A stretch of DNA of 64,000 nt from Aquimarina sediminis (GCF_002895435.1 NZ_POYJ01000007.1:186001-250000), one strand, 5' to 3'. Counted from the stretch's first letter, positions 9,590 to 21,900 are shown. Made by a program: numbers and translations. The notes: generated by a model not told the origin, from the sequence alone.

Positions 9590-11989
9590 TCATTGGGCTC
9601 TTCTTCCTTCTGATTTTCCGACATCTTTATTTTTATAACCGGATTTTTTTAACCTCCCGAAGTTGTAGGAAACAGAAAAGCGTATATAATTGGTGTTAAA
9701 AGTATTTTCATAAACAATATCGGTACTTCCAGATTTATAATCTCCATCAGCTCTTATCGAATGAAAAACATCATTAAAATCGAGATTACATTTTATAGCA
9801 TTGTTGAACATTTTTTTTTCAACACCAATATTAACAGCACCTTGATTTTTTCTTAAGTAAATTCCATCCTGAAGATCACTCAAATACCAGCCGGTCAAAT
9901 AAATAGTTGCCCATGATTTTAAATCAAAACTATTTTGAGAATAGAAATAATAGTTAAATATATTATCTCTGACTTGAAAAACATTAGTGTCATCAATTAA
10001 ATCATTATAGCTAACACTCATGGTATTAGTCGACCTCCACCATTTTAGGTTTAAGTTTTTCGTTAGTGAAGCAAAATAAGAATGTTCTTTATCAAAATTT
10101 AGACTTTGTAAAACATATTCCCTGGGATCCTCATCAGATTGAAAAGCAGCTCTAGAAATACGGTCATTAGTATAAGTGTATCCTATTTTTAAACTCCACT
10201 TATTATATGAACCACCTATTTCAAAAGCATGAATTTTTGCCGGTTGTAAATCAGAGTTCCCCCTTATAGAGGTGAATTCATCTTGATAAATTACGAATGG
10301 GTTTAATGACTCATAAGAAGGTCTACTAATTCTGGATGAGTATGTAAAATAAATGTTTGTCTCATCTGACAATTTTGTGGTAAAGGATGCATTAGGAAAA
10401 ACATTTACATACTTATCTTCTACAGTCACTCCTCCATCTACATCTGTAAACAACTCATAATCTGTCAACTCTACTCGCGTACCTATACTATAATTGATTT
10501 TATCATTTATTTTCCCTTTCAAATTGACGTACCCCGCTGGAACTCTTTCATTATATTCAAAATTGCTTGATAAATCCTCATCTCTTATTGCCTCTCCTGT
10601 ATTTTGAACATCAAAGAAATTAGTAAAAGATTTGTTATTAACGTACCCAAACTTACCTCCTGCTTCTATAGATGTACCATTTTTAAAAGCCTTGGTATAA
10701 TCTAATTGAGCACTAACAATCTTTATCTTACCTTCTCCCTTATTATTAATCAAAGAATTACTTTGCACATTATTAACTGTCCTAGATTCATTTATATCAT
10801 TGTCAAACTCATTATTATAGCTACCATATTGACTTCCTATAAACAAATTAGAACCTAAGGTATCCAATTTAGAATAGTAATTAACATTTATAATGTTCTT
10901 CAAGTCAAGGTCATCTATTTTTAAGGTACTATTATAAGTGCTTACATTTGTATCTGTAATTATATTATTACTCAATTGATTTCCACCCATATCTTCATAT
11001 GCCCCATTATATTCTAATGAGATATAACTATTTTTATCAAGATCGTACTGAACACCCAAACTATAATTAGAAAAGTTCTCGTTTTCGTACAACCAATCTA
11101 ATTCTATATCAGATTTAAAAAAATCTCCAGTAACATTTCTGGTTCTTGTAGTTTTTTTAAGCCATCTATCATCACCTATTAGTAATCCATAGTTACTACT
11201 GATTGACCATTTTTCTTTTTTGTAACTATAACTAACATTTGTTCTGTTATTATTTCCAGCAAAATCACTATAACTAAAATAGTTTTTAATCACTCCCTTT
11301 GAGCCTTCATCAATGTTTCGTTTTGTGACAACATTGATTACTGCATTGCCTTCGGCATCATAGCGTGGTCCTGGGTTGGTTATAATTTCAATTTTTTCTA
11401 CAGTGGAAGGAGAAAGAGCTGACAAACGCTCGTTAGCAACTCTCATGCCATTTATAAAGACTATAGCATTACCTTTTCCAAAAACATTTATACCTGAAGC
11501 TTGGTCAACCAATACTCCAGGAGATTTACTCAATATTTCATTCACCGATATGCTTGTTGCTAAATTTGTATTAGCTACTTTAACCTCTAAAGAACCATCT
11601 GCTCTTTCTTTTACTAAAGAAGCTTTAGAAACAACTAATATCTCTTCTAATTCATTTTGTGCTTCTGATACAACAATATCTCCCAATTCAACATTTTCTT
11701 CATTACTATATTCCACATCAACATAGGTGTCTTGAAATTCTAAAGAAGTTAATTTCAATATTACTTTCTTATGGTTTAAATTTAATAATTCAAATTTACC
11801 TTCCAAGAAACTGGTTCCTGTTATCATAGTTGAGTCCCTTGAAGATAATAAAAGTGCATTACCAAAAACAGCCGTATTATTAGAGTTAACAACATTTCCT
11901 GAAATAGATTTTATCGATTGTGCTTGTGTTGTTATACAGGTTACTATAAAACATAGTCCTGCTATAATCACCTTTAAGTTTTTATTCAT
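9590..11989 (-). CDS. Outer-membrane beta-barrel protein with TonB-type plug
   Basis: The 799-residue protein starts with a signal peptide (cleavage near TQA/QS, residue 23), followed by a carboxypeptidase-regulatory-like beta-sandwich (about 27-110), a plug-like domain (about 125-215, containing the SPGVLVDQASGINVFGKG region and VEKIEIITNPGPRYDAEG) and a long barrel rich in alternating aromatic strands. This is the Bacteroidota outer-membrane beta-barrel family related to TonB-dependent receptors. No TonB box is obvious. It sits between the last PKS and the thioesterase/exporter genes, so it may take up or release the cluster's product, or act as an immunity or uptake receptor. A link to metal uptake is only suggested by the beta-hydroxy-Asp prediction and cannot be shown here. 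Confidence 0.85.
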   Translation of the reverse strand: MNKNLKVIIAGLCFIVTCITTQAQSIKSISGNVVNSNNTAVFGNALLLSSRDSTMITGTSFLEGKFELLNLNHKKVILKLTSLEFQDTYVDVEYSNEENVELGDIVVSEAQNELEEILVVSKASLVKERADGSLEVKVANTNLATSISVNEILSKSPGVLVDQASGINVFGKGNAIVFINGMRVANERLSALSPSTVEKIEIITNPGPRYDAEGNAVINVVTKRNIDEGSKGVIKNYFSYSDFAGNNNRTNVSYSYKKEKWSISSNYGLLIGDDRWLKKTTRTRNVTGDFFKSDIELDWLYENENFSNYSLGVQYDLDKNSYISLEYNGAYEDMGGNQLSNNIITDTNVSTYNSTLKIDDLDLKNIINVNYYSKLDTLGSNLFIGSQYGSYNNEFDNDINESRTVNNVQSNSLINNKGEGKIKIVSAQLDYTKAFKNGTSIEAGGKFGYVNNKSFTNFFDVQNTGEAIRDEDLSSNFEYNERVPAGYVNLKGKINDKINYSIGTRVELTDYELFTDVDGGVTVEDKYVNVFPNASFTTKLSDETNIYFTYSSRISRPSYESLNPFVIYQDEFTSIRGNSDLQPAKIHAFEIGGSYNKWSLKIGYTYTNDRISRAAFQSDEDPREYVLQSLNFDKEHSYFASLTKNLNLKWWRSTNTMSVSYNDLIDDTNVFQVRDNIFNYYFYSQNSFDLKSWATIYLTGWYLSDLQDGIYLRKNQGAVNIGVEKKMFNNAIKCNLDFNDVFHSIRADGDYKSGSTDIVYENTFNTNYIRFSVSYNFGRLKKSGYKNKDVGKSEGRRAQ

Positions 11990-12114
11990 TTATCTTAAAT
12001 TTTGATTTGTGTAATTTGTAAGATGCGTTTTTAATCTTCCTAACTAAATGATTTACAAAACAGTGTCATAAATCTACTACTTTTTACTGTTAAATTCAGA
12101 AATTTTATGCATAC

Positions 12115-15100
12115 TTAAAGTTCTGAATCAATTACATCCTGTGGTAATTTTAAGTTTGCTAGTATTAAGCGTTTTAGATATACAAGGAAATCATAATTTG
12201 TTTCTTTTTCAAAGTTAAGCTTCAAAAAAGTCTCTATGGTTGCATCGTTTCTAAAAGTAAACTCGTTCTTAATATTGTTTGAATTATCAGTTCCTAAAAC
12301 ATAGTTATTACTTTTCATATAAGAGTTAAACTCATTAGACGAAACACATTTTGGTGAAACACCAGTTTCTTTTAATGCAGTTAGAATTTCTCCATTAGAA
12401 AAATTTCTCTCCGGTAAAATATGATAAACATTTAAATGGTTTGTATGTGTGAATGAAATTTCGGATACTACTTTTGATAAAACATCAACTGGAAAAAAAC
12501 TAATTCTAGATTTTTCTTCTAATATCTCTTTACAATAACATTCCAGCTCGCACAATATCTTTAATTTTGACCACATTAAATTTTTGTTAAGATTTTTATC
12601 ATGAGAAAAAAATCCATCTTTATATCTACCTCCAATATTAGAAATTCTAAAAATTTTACCATTAAAGTTATAGTTATCCAAAATATATTTTTCAGCCATA
12701 ATCTTTGAAGAAGAGTGGATTGTTCCTGCGGTCTGCCGACCTGTAAAAAAATCGGTCTCATAAAAATTATCTATATCAAAACTTTCATTTTTTCCTGCCA
12801 CAGAAACTGTCGAAATAAAATTGAGCTTTTTTATTTTCTTTAGGTTTGCCAAATCCACGATATTTCTTGTTCCAAGATAATTTACGTGCTCTTCTTTTCT
12901 TTTTTTACTAATATATTCTGGGGTTCCTCCTATGTGAAATATCATGTCAATGTTAGGAAGTTCTTTCTCCAAGTTTTTAATCCCTAAGTTTTGCAAACAC
13001 AAATCTCCCTCAATGATATGTATTCTTTCTTTATCGAAAACCTCATAATAATTCTCAAAAATTGACCAAAATCTCTGCTCTGATGAATAGCTCTCTTTTT
13101 TTCTAATCAAACAATACAATATCGAGTTAGTATTAGTCATCAAATAATCAATTACCGCCATTCCCAGCAACCCTGTCCCTCCTGTAATAAATATTTTTCC
13201 GGGAACTTCTTTCACCAAGTTTTCTTTCTTAATATCACTAATTAACTTGCTATATTGATTTTCTCTGAGTTTTGTATCATTTTTGGAGACAACTTTATCG
13301 TTAGTAGTTTTATCATCAGTTTCAGGGAATATCTTTATTAATAATTTGGAAATAGTCGAACAAGAATAAATATCTTCATAAGGTATTTTGATACCACTAT
13401 TTTTTTCTATTTCATCTATCATTTCCAAAGCTAACAGAGAAGAACCTCCCAGATCAAAAAAGTCATCATCGTCTTTAAAGTCTTCCAGCTCTAATAATGA
13501 AACCCAGATATTTCTAATTTCGGATTTCACTCTAGTTTTATCTAATTCTGGCGTTGTGTTTTCCTTTCTGACAATGTGTTTTGAAGTGTTATTTAACTGT
13601 AGAAAAACTAACTCTTCTAGTTTTGAGATAGTAGACTGAGTATAAATATCTTCATATGGAATTTTTACTCCTTCTATATTTTTTTCTATTTCATCTATCA
13701 TTTCTAAAGCTAACAGTGAAGATCCTCCTATTTCAAAAAAATCTTCTTTATCATTAATATCATTCGTTTCTAACACAGAATACCAAGCCTTTGTAATTAT
13801 TGTTCTAACATCATCTCTTGTAATTTCTTTTCTTTTAAGCTTATCTGCTAAAGGGTTTTCTTTTACTTCAGGCCAAAAACGTTTTGGGAAAAAATATGGA
13901 AGTTCAATATTATTAAAGATAGGGGTTACACTTGTCATAAGAGGATTTACTCCTGAATCCAATATATTGGAATACAATTGAAACCTGTCGTTATCAGGCA
14001 ATAAACCATCAATAACTTTCAGGTTTAAGTTTAGATCATCAAATCTATTTTTTTCCTTTTTTGAGAAATCAATTAATACTACTTCTTTAAAAGAGAGATT
14101 ATTTTTCAGGTATTTTCTAAATGATTCTTCATCAAAGTCTTTTACTTTCTGTTCATTAACTGAACTATTATTAATAACTTGTTCTACCGTAATTTTTGAT
14201 TTAAGTAACAAATTTATAGTACTATCCTCTTTGGTAGTAATTAATTTAATTTTCGCCCCAAATTTATCAAATAGATATTTATATATTGCATACTGAACTA
14301 GGGTACTCAAAGCAGCGGCATTTTGTATATCTTCAATCTCCAAGGCTACATATTCATCCCACTGCCTTTTGATAAACCTATTTTCGTCGAGAATTAATTT
14401 TATAGATTCTTTTGAGTATTCAAGAATATCCAAATCTAATAACATAAAAATTATTTCGTGATCTGGATTATTTGATTTTGATTTTAAGGCAGAGATAAGA
14501 GATTGTTTTGAAGAATAAATTATTGCCTGGTTTTCTTTATCAACCTGAAAAATTTTGTTAAGTTTTAAACATAATCTATTAACATCATTATCATTATCAA
14601 TACCTTCAATCTTTTTGATCAGGTAATCTTTATAGAGTTTAAACTTTCGTTCATCTTTATGACTGATTTGCAAGTAATTAATCTTCTTAGGCTCATATAG
14701 CCTTGTTATATGAGCCTCATTTTGAGAAACCACTACGTGTACATTGGTACCAGTCAATCCATAACTACTTACACCTCCTACCCTTTCGTTTTCTTTAGAA
14801 TCCCACGGTTCTGTAGATGTTGGAACGTATAAGCCTATGTCTTTCAAATCGAAAAAATCATTTAACTTATTAAGGTTTGCCTGCACTGGAATTATTTTAA
14901 AATTTAATGCTGCTACTAATCTAAGTAAGCCTGCTAATCCACTTAAAAAATCCAAATGTCCAATCTGACCTTTGAATGAACTCATGGCAAAAGGGGTTTC
15001 TTTTGGAGGAGGATTCAAATTGTATATAGCTTGTTTTATTCCTTCTACTTCAATAGGATCTCCAAGGATTGTTCCTGTTCCGTGGGCTTCGATAAAACGC

Positions 15101-15975
15101 ATCTTTTTTATATCTATTTTTGCATTATCCCAGGCTTGTAAGATAACGTCTTTTTGGGCTTCAGAACTTGGTGCTGTTAGGCTGGATATCCTGTTCCCTC
15201 CATGATTTAAAGCTGCTCCTTTTATTTCGCCAAAAATGGCGTCTCCATCTTTTACTGCTTGTTCATAACGCTTTAATACAAAAAAGACTGCTCCTTCTCC
15301 GTTTACCATTCCATCTGCTTCCTGATCAAAAGGTCTACACTCTCCTTTTTGAGAATGAACAACATTATCATCCATTCCTGATTTGGTAAGTGACAGTGTT
15401 TTGGCTCCTCCTACAATGGCCATATCACATTCATTAGTATTAAGGCTTTGTCTGGCGGCATTTAAAGCTACTAACGAAGAGGAACAAGAAGTGCTTATTG
15501 CTACAACCGGTCCTCTTAAATCCAAATACTTTGCTAATCGAGTTGCTTCTATTCCCTTTACAAAATCAAAATCTAAAAAAGAAACGTCCGAAATGCTGGC
15601 ATAATTATGATAGACAGACTTTGCTGCAGAATAAAAAACACCTGTCTTTGTTCCTTTTAAAGAAGTCTCATTATAACCTGCATTATAAAAGGCCTTAATT
15701 GCATTTGTTAAAAAAAGCCGATGCTCGGGAAAAGTTCTCAAGGACTCTCTTTCTGTAAACCCAAAATGTTCATTGTCAAACTTATCTATTTCATTCAGAT
15801 AACCTCCTCTGGACATTTCTATTTCTCCAAAAGCTTCATGAATTTCCTTTAGGCGATGTTCGGGCATCTCTCCAATGTAGGAAGATTTACTATATAATGA
15901 CTCTCTTAATTCATCCCAATTTTTAATATTTGGTAATTCAAAAGATATTCCGATTATTGCAATAGAATTATTCAT
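12115..15975 (-). CDS. PKS: KS - degenerate AT - ACP - ACP - reductase-like release domain
   Basis: The 1286-residue protein has an intact ketosynthase (about 1-425; active-site STSCSSSL near 162, EAHGTG near 297, second His in IGHLDF near 338). Residues 440-700 match the place and spacing of an acyltransferase but lack GQGSQ and GHSxG; the following LPYFFPKRFW looks like the usual post-AT linker. Two near-identical carrier domains follow (both GGSSLLALEMIDEIEKN, near 750 and 842). The C-terminus is a thioester-reductase-like Rossmann domain (FITGGTGLLG near 936). In its YxxxK position it has HSSSK, so the catalytic tyrosine is replaced by histidine. The protein should add a last malonate unit to the seryl-peptide and release the chain by reduction, or by a Dieckmann/lactam-type step if reduction is lost. 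Malonate loading must come in trans. The gene starts 4 bp after the stop of the large NRPS. Confidence 0.92.
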   Translation of the reverse strand: MNNSIAIIGISFELPNIKNWDELRESLYSKSSYIGEMPEHRLKEIHEAFGEIEMSRGGYLNEIDKFDNEHFGFTERESLRTFPEHRLFLTNAIKAFYNAGYNETSLKGTKTGVFYSAAKSVYHNYASISDVSFLDFDFVKGIEATRLAKYLDLRGPVVAISTSCSSSLVALNAARQSLNTNECDMAIVGGAKTLSLTKSGMDDNVVHSQKGECRPFDQEADGMVNGEGAVFFVLKRYEQAVKDGDAIFGEIKGAALNHGGNRISSLTAPSSEAQKDVILQAWDNAKIDIKKMRFIEAHGTGTILGDPIEVEGIKQAIYNLNPPPKETPFAMSSFKGQIGHLDFLSGLAGLLRLVAALNFKIIPVQANLNKLNDFFDLKDIGLYVPTSTEPWDSKENERVGGVSSYGLTGTNVHVVVSQNEAHITRLYEPKKINYLQISHKDERKFKLYKDYLIKKIEGIDNDNDVNRLCLKLNKIFQVDKENQAIIYSSKQSLISALKSKSNNPDHEIIFMLLDLDILEYSKESIKLILDENRFIKRQWDEYVALEIEDIQNAAALSTLVQYAIYKYLFDKFGAKIKLITTKEDSTINLLLKSKITVEQVINNSSVNEQKVKDFDEESFRKYLKNNLSFKEVVLIDFSKKEKNRFDDLNLNLKVIDGLLPDNDRFQLYSNILDSGVNPLMTSVTPIFNNIELPYFFPKRFWPEVKENPLADKLKRKEITRDDVRTIITKAWYSVLETNDINDKEDFFEIGGSSLLALEMIDEIEKNIEGVKIPYEDIYTQSTISKLEELVFLQLNNTSKHIVRKENTTPELDKTRVKSEIRNIWVSLLELEDFKDDDDFFDLGGSSLLALEMIDEIEKNSGIKIPYEDIYSCSTISKLLIKIFPETDDKTTNDKVVSKNDTKLRENQYSKLISDIKKENLVKEVPGKIFITGGTGLLGMAVIDYLMTNTNSILYCLIRKKESYSSEQRFWSIFENYYEVFDKERIHIIEGDLCLQNLGIKNLEKELPNIDMIFHIGGTPEYISKKRKEEHVNYLGTRNIVDLANLKKIKKLNFISTVSVAGKNESFDIDNFYETDFFTGRQTAGTIHSSSKIMAEKYILDNYNFNGKIFRISNIGGRYKDGFFSHDKNLNKNLMWSKLKILCELECYCKEILEEKSRISFFPVDVLSKVVSEISFTHTNHLNVYHILPERNFSNGEILTALKETGVSPKCVSSNEFNSYMKSNNYVLGTDNSNNIKNEFTFRNDATIETFLKLNFEKETNYDFLVYLKRLILANLKLPQDVIDSEL
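13905..14570 (-). other. Degenerate acyltransferase region inside the second PKS
   Basis: Residues about 470-690 of the reading frame stay open but have lost the acyltransferase motifs. The stretch AAALSTLVQYAIYKYLFDKF followed by GAKIKLI matches the segment that normally precedes GHSxGE, and there the motif is replaced by a variable Thr/Lys/Glu sequence. The flanking KS end and the post-AT linker are retained. The frame has no stops, so it is a decayed but translated domain, probably kept as a structural linker. The boundaries are approximate. Confidence 0.6.
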
Positions 15976-15979
15976 AATT

Positions 15980-18900
15980 TTAAAATTTTAGTTCGTTGAT
16001 TTCCATGACCTCCTCATTTTCAATATCCTTTTCAAACAGTTTAGACTGCTCTTCAATAGTTCTATGATTAAAGAAATCCACAATATTTATTGCCGCATTA
16101 AACTTCTTTTCTAGCTTTTGTTTTAGTTTTACAACTAATAAAGAATCCCCTCCGATCCTAAAGAAATTATCCTGAACACCAATTACTTCAGTATTCAATA
16201 CTTCTTTCCATATTGTAACTAATTCCTCTTCCAAGTCATTCCGAGGTGCTACATATTGTTCTGATAAAACTTGATTATTATCTACATCGGGGAAAGATTT
16301 TCTATTTACTTTACCACTTACAGTTAATGGAAATTCTTCCAAAACAATTAATCGACTTGGAAGCATGTAATCTGGCAAATGAGTCGATAAATAATCATAT
16401 AATAAGTCTTCATTGTACCCTTCACTAGCTAGCAAATATCCAACCAAGAATTTCCGATCACTTTCTTCTCCTTTTACTAATACTACTGCATTTTCGACAA
16501 ATTCAAAAGCCTTAATTCTATTTTCGATCTCTCCAAGTTCTATACGGTTACCTCTTATTTTCACTTGATCATCTATTCTTCCGATATATGCTATCTCTCC
16601 ATTAGGAAGCCATTTTGCCAAATCCCCTGTACGATATATTTGCTCACCTTCATTAAATGGACTTGGAATAAATTTCTCTGTATTGAGTTCTGGTCTTTCT
16701 AAATATCCTTTTGCCACCTGAACTCCTTCTATCAACAATTCTCCGGGAACCCCTATAGGTCTTATCATCAGATTTTTATCTACTATATAAATCTTTGTAT
16801 TTGCAACTGGTTTTCCAATAGTAACACCTTGTGTTTTGGTATCTACATTAGTTAAATTTATGGATGTAACGTCAATTGCCGCCTCGGTAGGTCCATACAA
16901 ATTATGAATACTAACCCAAGGTAATTTCTTTTTAAACTCTTCTACAGTTTTACTTGATAAAGCTTCTCCGCTACATATTACGTGTCTCAAGCTTCTACAA
17001 TAATCTGGTTGTAAACTTTCTAAAAATATAACTAACATTGATGGAACGAAGTGACAAATACTTATTTGATTTTCTTTTATCAATTGCTGCAAGTATTCTG
17101 GATCTTTATGTCCATCAGGTCTTGCGAATACAAGTTTACACCCAGAGATTGAAGGCATTAATAATTCCCATACAGAAACATCAAATGTATAAGGAGTTTT
17201 CTGTAAAATAATATCGTTCTCAGTAATTGTTAAATCATTACACATCCATAGTAACCTATTATATAATCCTGCATGAGAATTAACTACTCCTTTAGGGTAT
17301 CCTGTAGATCCCGAGGTATATATCGCATAGGCAATATCAAACTCATTTACTTTTACATCCGGTTTGTTTTTACTATAATTTTTTTTCTCTAATTGAAAAT
17401 TTGTTATAAAACCTATATCTACCAGAACCTTGTAGGCACTATCTTCTTTTATATATTTTACACGTTCATCGGGATATTTCATATCTAAAGGAACATATCC
17501 CGCTCCTGCTTTTAAGATTCCTAAGATTGCTATTAACATTTCTAGGCTTCTATCCATTTGTATTCCTATCAAATCATTTTTTTTAACCTTATACTTTTCT
17601 ATAAGATAATGTGCCAGTTGGTTAGATTGTTCATTAAGTTCTTTGTAGCTTATCGTAGTTTCTTCAAAAACCGCTGCAATTACTTCCTTATCATTCTTTA
17701 CAGAAGAAGCGAACTTATCCAATACCGTAATTTCATTACCATAGCTTATACTAGTCTCATTGAACTTGGACAGTAAGTTTAATTCTTCTTCGAAAAGAAA
17801 AGTTGTTTCCTTGACTTTTGTTTCAGGATGCTCTAAGTAAGTTGATAAAATATTTTTGACATACTTACTAATTCTATTTAAAGTAATATCATTCTTTAAG
17901 TCTCTTTTTAATTTGTATTTCAGACTTAAAGAATTCCTACTTACATTAGCTATTAAATCAAGCGCGGTATTAGTTGCTTCAAAAGACTGGTTACTTATCT
18001 CTTCTTTTTGGGATTTATTGTAGCTTATATCATTTTCCAATTTTAATGAATCGTACACATGAAAATTGACATAATTAAATATCACATCAAAAAACGGCGA
18101 TCCTCCTATCGTTTCCTCATTATTTAGCTTAGAAATTTCATAGAGCGTTAATCTCTCATTTTTTTTGATCCTTGTTAAGTTATCTTCTGTTTTTTTAAAA
18201 TAGTCTGACCACGAAAAAAGCAGAGCGTTATCTAATCTATTTCTAACCGGAATTGTATTTAAAAAACATCCTAATAACTTTTCTCCATCTTCAATTACGG
18301 GTCTATTATTAGTAACCATCCCAACTACAAAATCATTTTCATAATTGATTATATTCAATGCATAGACAAATGCACCGTACAATACGGATTTAAGGGTTAT
18401 TTTATCTTTTTTGCATTGACTTTCTAATTTGTATTTATAATCAAAATCATAGGTGTCAATTAATATTTGATTTTCGTCAACATCATTGAAAATATCGAGT
18501 TTTTTGTAATCTATTAACTCAGTTTTCCAAAAACCAGCTATTTCAACATCCCTTTTATCATATAATTCTTCTATTATTGCATCTCTGTTTTTTGCTTTAA
18601 GTTTCTCCACATTTAAAACAGTTTTCTGTTCTAATTGTTTATAAATCTGGAACAATTCAGTGTTTAAAGAAGCTATACTCCATCCATCTAAGATGGCATG
18701 ATGAAATTGAAATAGAAATATACTGGCAGTATTATTTATTTCAAAAAGACTAATTCTCCATAACAATCCAGAATTTAAATCAAATGGATTATTACGTTCG
18801 GATAGCATGTACTCACTTATATATTCACTTTTTTCTTTTGTTGGTAATTCTTTTATATCCTTATAATCAATATCGAAATCTATTTCCTTTTTCACGATCT

Positions 18901-21900
18901 GTACTGGATCATTATAGTTCACTATATCTAACTGTGTTCTTAGCGTAACATGTTTCTCAATTAAAATTGAGAATGCCCTCTTAAACTTCTTTTTATCGAC
19001 CAGAGGAATTTGATACATAAATTGATCGTGATAGACTCCTTGCTGTAAATTTAATCCTGATAAAACAACCATCCCTTTTTGAATGTCACTCATGGGGTAT
19101 ACATCTTCTATGTCCTGAAAGTTATCCATCTCTTCCAGTACACTTTGTCTGAGTTCTTTGATATTTTGTTCAATTTCGTCTTTTATTTTTTGTTGTCTAT
19201 CAAAGTTTTGAAGCTCTTTTTCTATAGTCTGAGATAAGGATTCTATAGTATTAAATTCATACAACTGACCTATTGTAAGTTTTTGATTGTACTTTTTATT
19301 TAAGCTACTAATCAAGCGAATAGAAAGGATAGAATCACCTCCTATTCTGAAAAAATTATCTCTAACACTAATATTTTCATTATTCAATATTTCTTTCCAT
19401 ATTTCAACTAACTCTTCCTCTAGGTCATTTTTTGGAGCTATATATTGTTCTGTTAATTTTTGATGATCATTCAAAACCTGTAATTCTTTTCTATTGATCT
19501 TTCCACTTGTGGTTAGTGGGAACTCATCCAATACTGTTATACGACTTGGAATCATGTATTCTGGCAAATGATTTTTTAAATAGCCGTACAAATTATCCTC
19601 TGTATAATCTCCTTTTTGGATAACATATGCTATCAGGTATTTATGAGTGTTTTCTGATTCTTTGACTAAAACAGCAACATTTTCTACTAAACCAGAGGAC
19701 TGGATTTTGGCTTCAATTTCACCAAGTTCAATACGATTACCTCGTATTTTTACCTGGTTATCTAATCTACCCAAGTATTTAATCTCTCCATTAGGAAGCC
19801 AAGAAGCTAAATCTCCTGTTCGATAAGTACGTTCCCCTTGTTTAAAAGGGCTTGAAATAAATTTCTCTTCATTAAGTTCTAGACGATTCAAATATCCTTT
19901 GGCAACTTGTACTCCTTCTATAAGTAATTCTCCAGGAACTCCAACCGGTTGCAGAGTTAAGTGTTTGTCTACAATATAGATCTTAGTATTAGCTACAGGT
20001 TTTCCTATATTTACTCCATGTGTTTTTGTATCTATATCAGTTAAGTCAATTGCAGTAACATCTATGGCTGCCTCTGTAGGACCATATAGATTATGGATTC
20101 GAGTCCAAGGTAATTTACTTTTAAAATCTTCTACCAAACTACTTGGCAATGCTTCTCCACTACAAATTACATGGCGTAAACTTCTACAATTTTTTGGTTG
20201 TAAATTTTCAAGAAATATACCCAACATAGATGGCACAAAATGTATAATACTTATTTGATTTTCTTTGATTACCTGTTGAAGATATTTAGGGTCTTTATGA
20301 CCTTCAGGTTTTGCAAATACTAAGTTACAACCTGTGACCATGGGTAATAACAGTTCCCAAACGGAAACATCAAAAGTATAAGGTGTTTTTTGTAAAATTA
20401 TGTCTTCATCCGTTACTCCCAAATATTCATACATCCATGATAATCTATTATAGATTCCTTCATGTGAATTAAGCACCCCTTTAGGTTGTCCTGTAGAACC
20501 TGAAGTATATATCCCATAAGCTAACCCTGAAAGACTGTCTCGTATTTCTATTTCTGGTTTACTGTATGAATTTTGCTTTGTTTTAAAATCATTAATAAAG
20601 TCTTGATCTATACAAACGCGATATTTACTATCTTCTTGAATGAATCGTATGCGGTCATAAGGATATTGTGTATCTATAGGAATATAGGCTCCTCCGGTTT
20701 TTAGCACAGCTAAGATACTAATGATCATCCACTCACTTCGATCTAGCTTAATAGCAATAAAATCATTTGGCAAAATTTGATGATTACATATCAGGGCATC
20801 TGCCAGTTGATCTGAATACTCATCTACCTCCTTAAATGTCAAATTTTTACCACCATACATTACTGCTATATCATTAGGTTTTCTTGAAACTTGTTCTTTA
20901 AATAAGCCTATAACAGTTAAGTTTTCTCGGTAATACTTTTTAGTATCATTAAACTCTAAAACAATTTGAGTTCTTTCATTTTTAGTCAAGCAAGAAACTT
21001 GTTCCAGTGTTATTTGTGCATTGCTTATGAATGTTGACATTAGGTTTTCAAAATGGTCTCGTATTTGTGTTATATCTTTTTGCATATATACTTGACTATT
21101 ATATCTAAACTTAACATCTAAACTTGCTTTTCCCGGACCCACCAAAATATCGAAATCATAGTGTGTTTCTATAAGGTTTTGTCCGGATAATACAGAGATT
21201 TGCCCATCTATATTATTTGTTTCAACAAAGTTTTCATCTAATTCATTTACTGCGTAATTTTCAAACACATAAATATGATCAAATAGTTCATTTCCGAGCA
21301 GGTTATCTGATTGTATCTCTGATAGACTTAGATAATGATGATCTAAACTTGCTATAGATCCTTGCTGTTGTTTTTCTAATAACTCTGAAAACTTCATGTT
21401 TCCAGTATACTTAACACGTACTGGCACAGTATTAATAAACAGCCCTACCATATCTTCTACCCCCTGTATTTCTGACGGGCGACCTGATACAACCACTCCA
21501 AACACTACATCTTGCTTATTATTATATTTAGAAAGTAAATACCCCCATACCGTTTGTATAAAAGTATTTTCTGTTACATTGTACTGAGCACATATCGCTC
21601 TCAGTTTATCCAATTGATTAGATTCAATTTTAAGAACCTCCTCCATTGCCTGATAATCTTGTTCAGTACCTTTCAAATTTTTAAATGGTACTATGGCTTT
21701 TTCGTTATAATCTGACAGATAATTTTTCCAATACAAAGTATTTGATGTTTTATCTATGTTACTTAACCACTTAATATATGATGAATATGGGGTAATTTCA
21801 GGAAGAGATAATGGTGTATTACTCTCTATAGACATTAGTATCTGATAAAACTCATTGATTAGTATGCTTCCGCACCATCCATCCATCAAAATATGATGGT

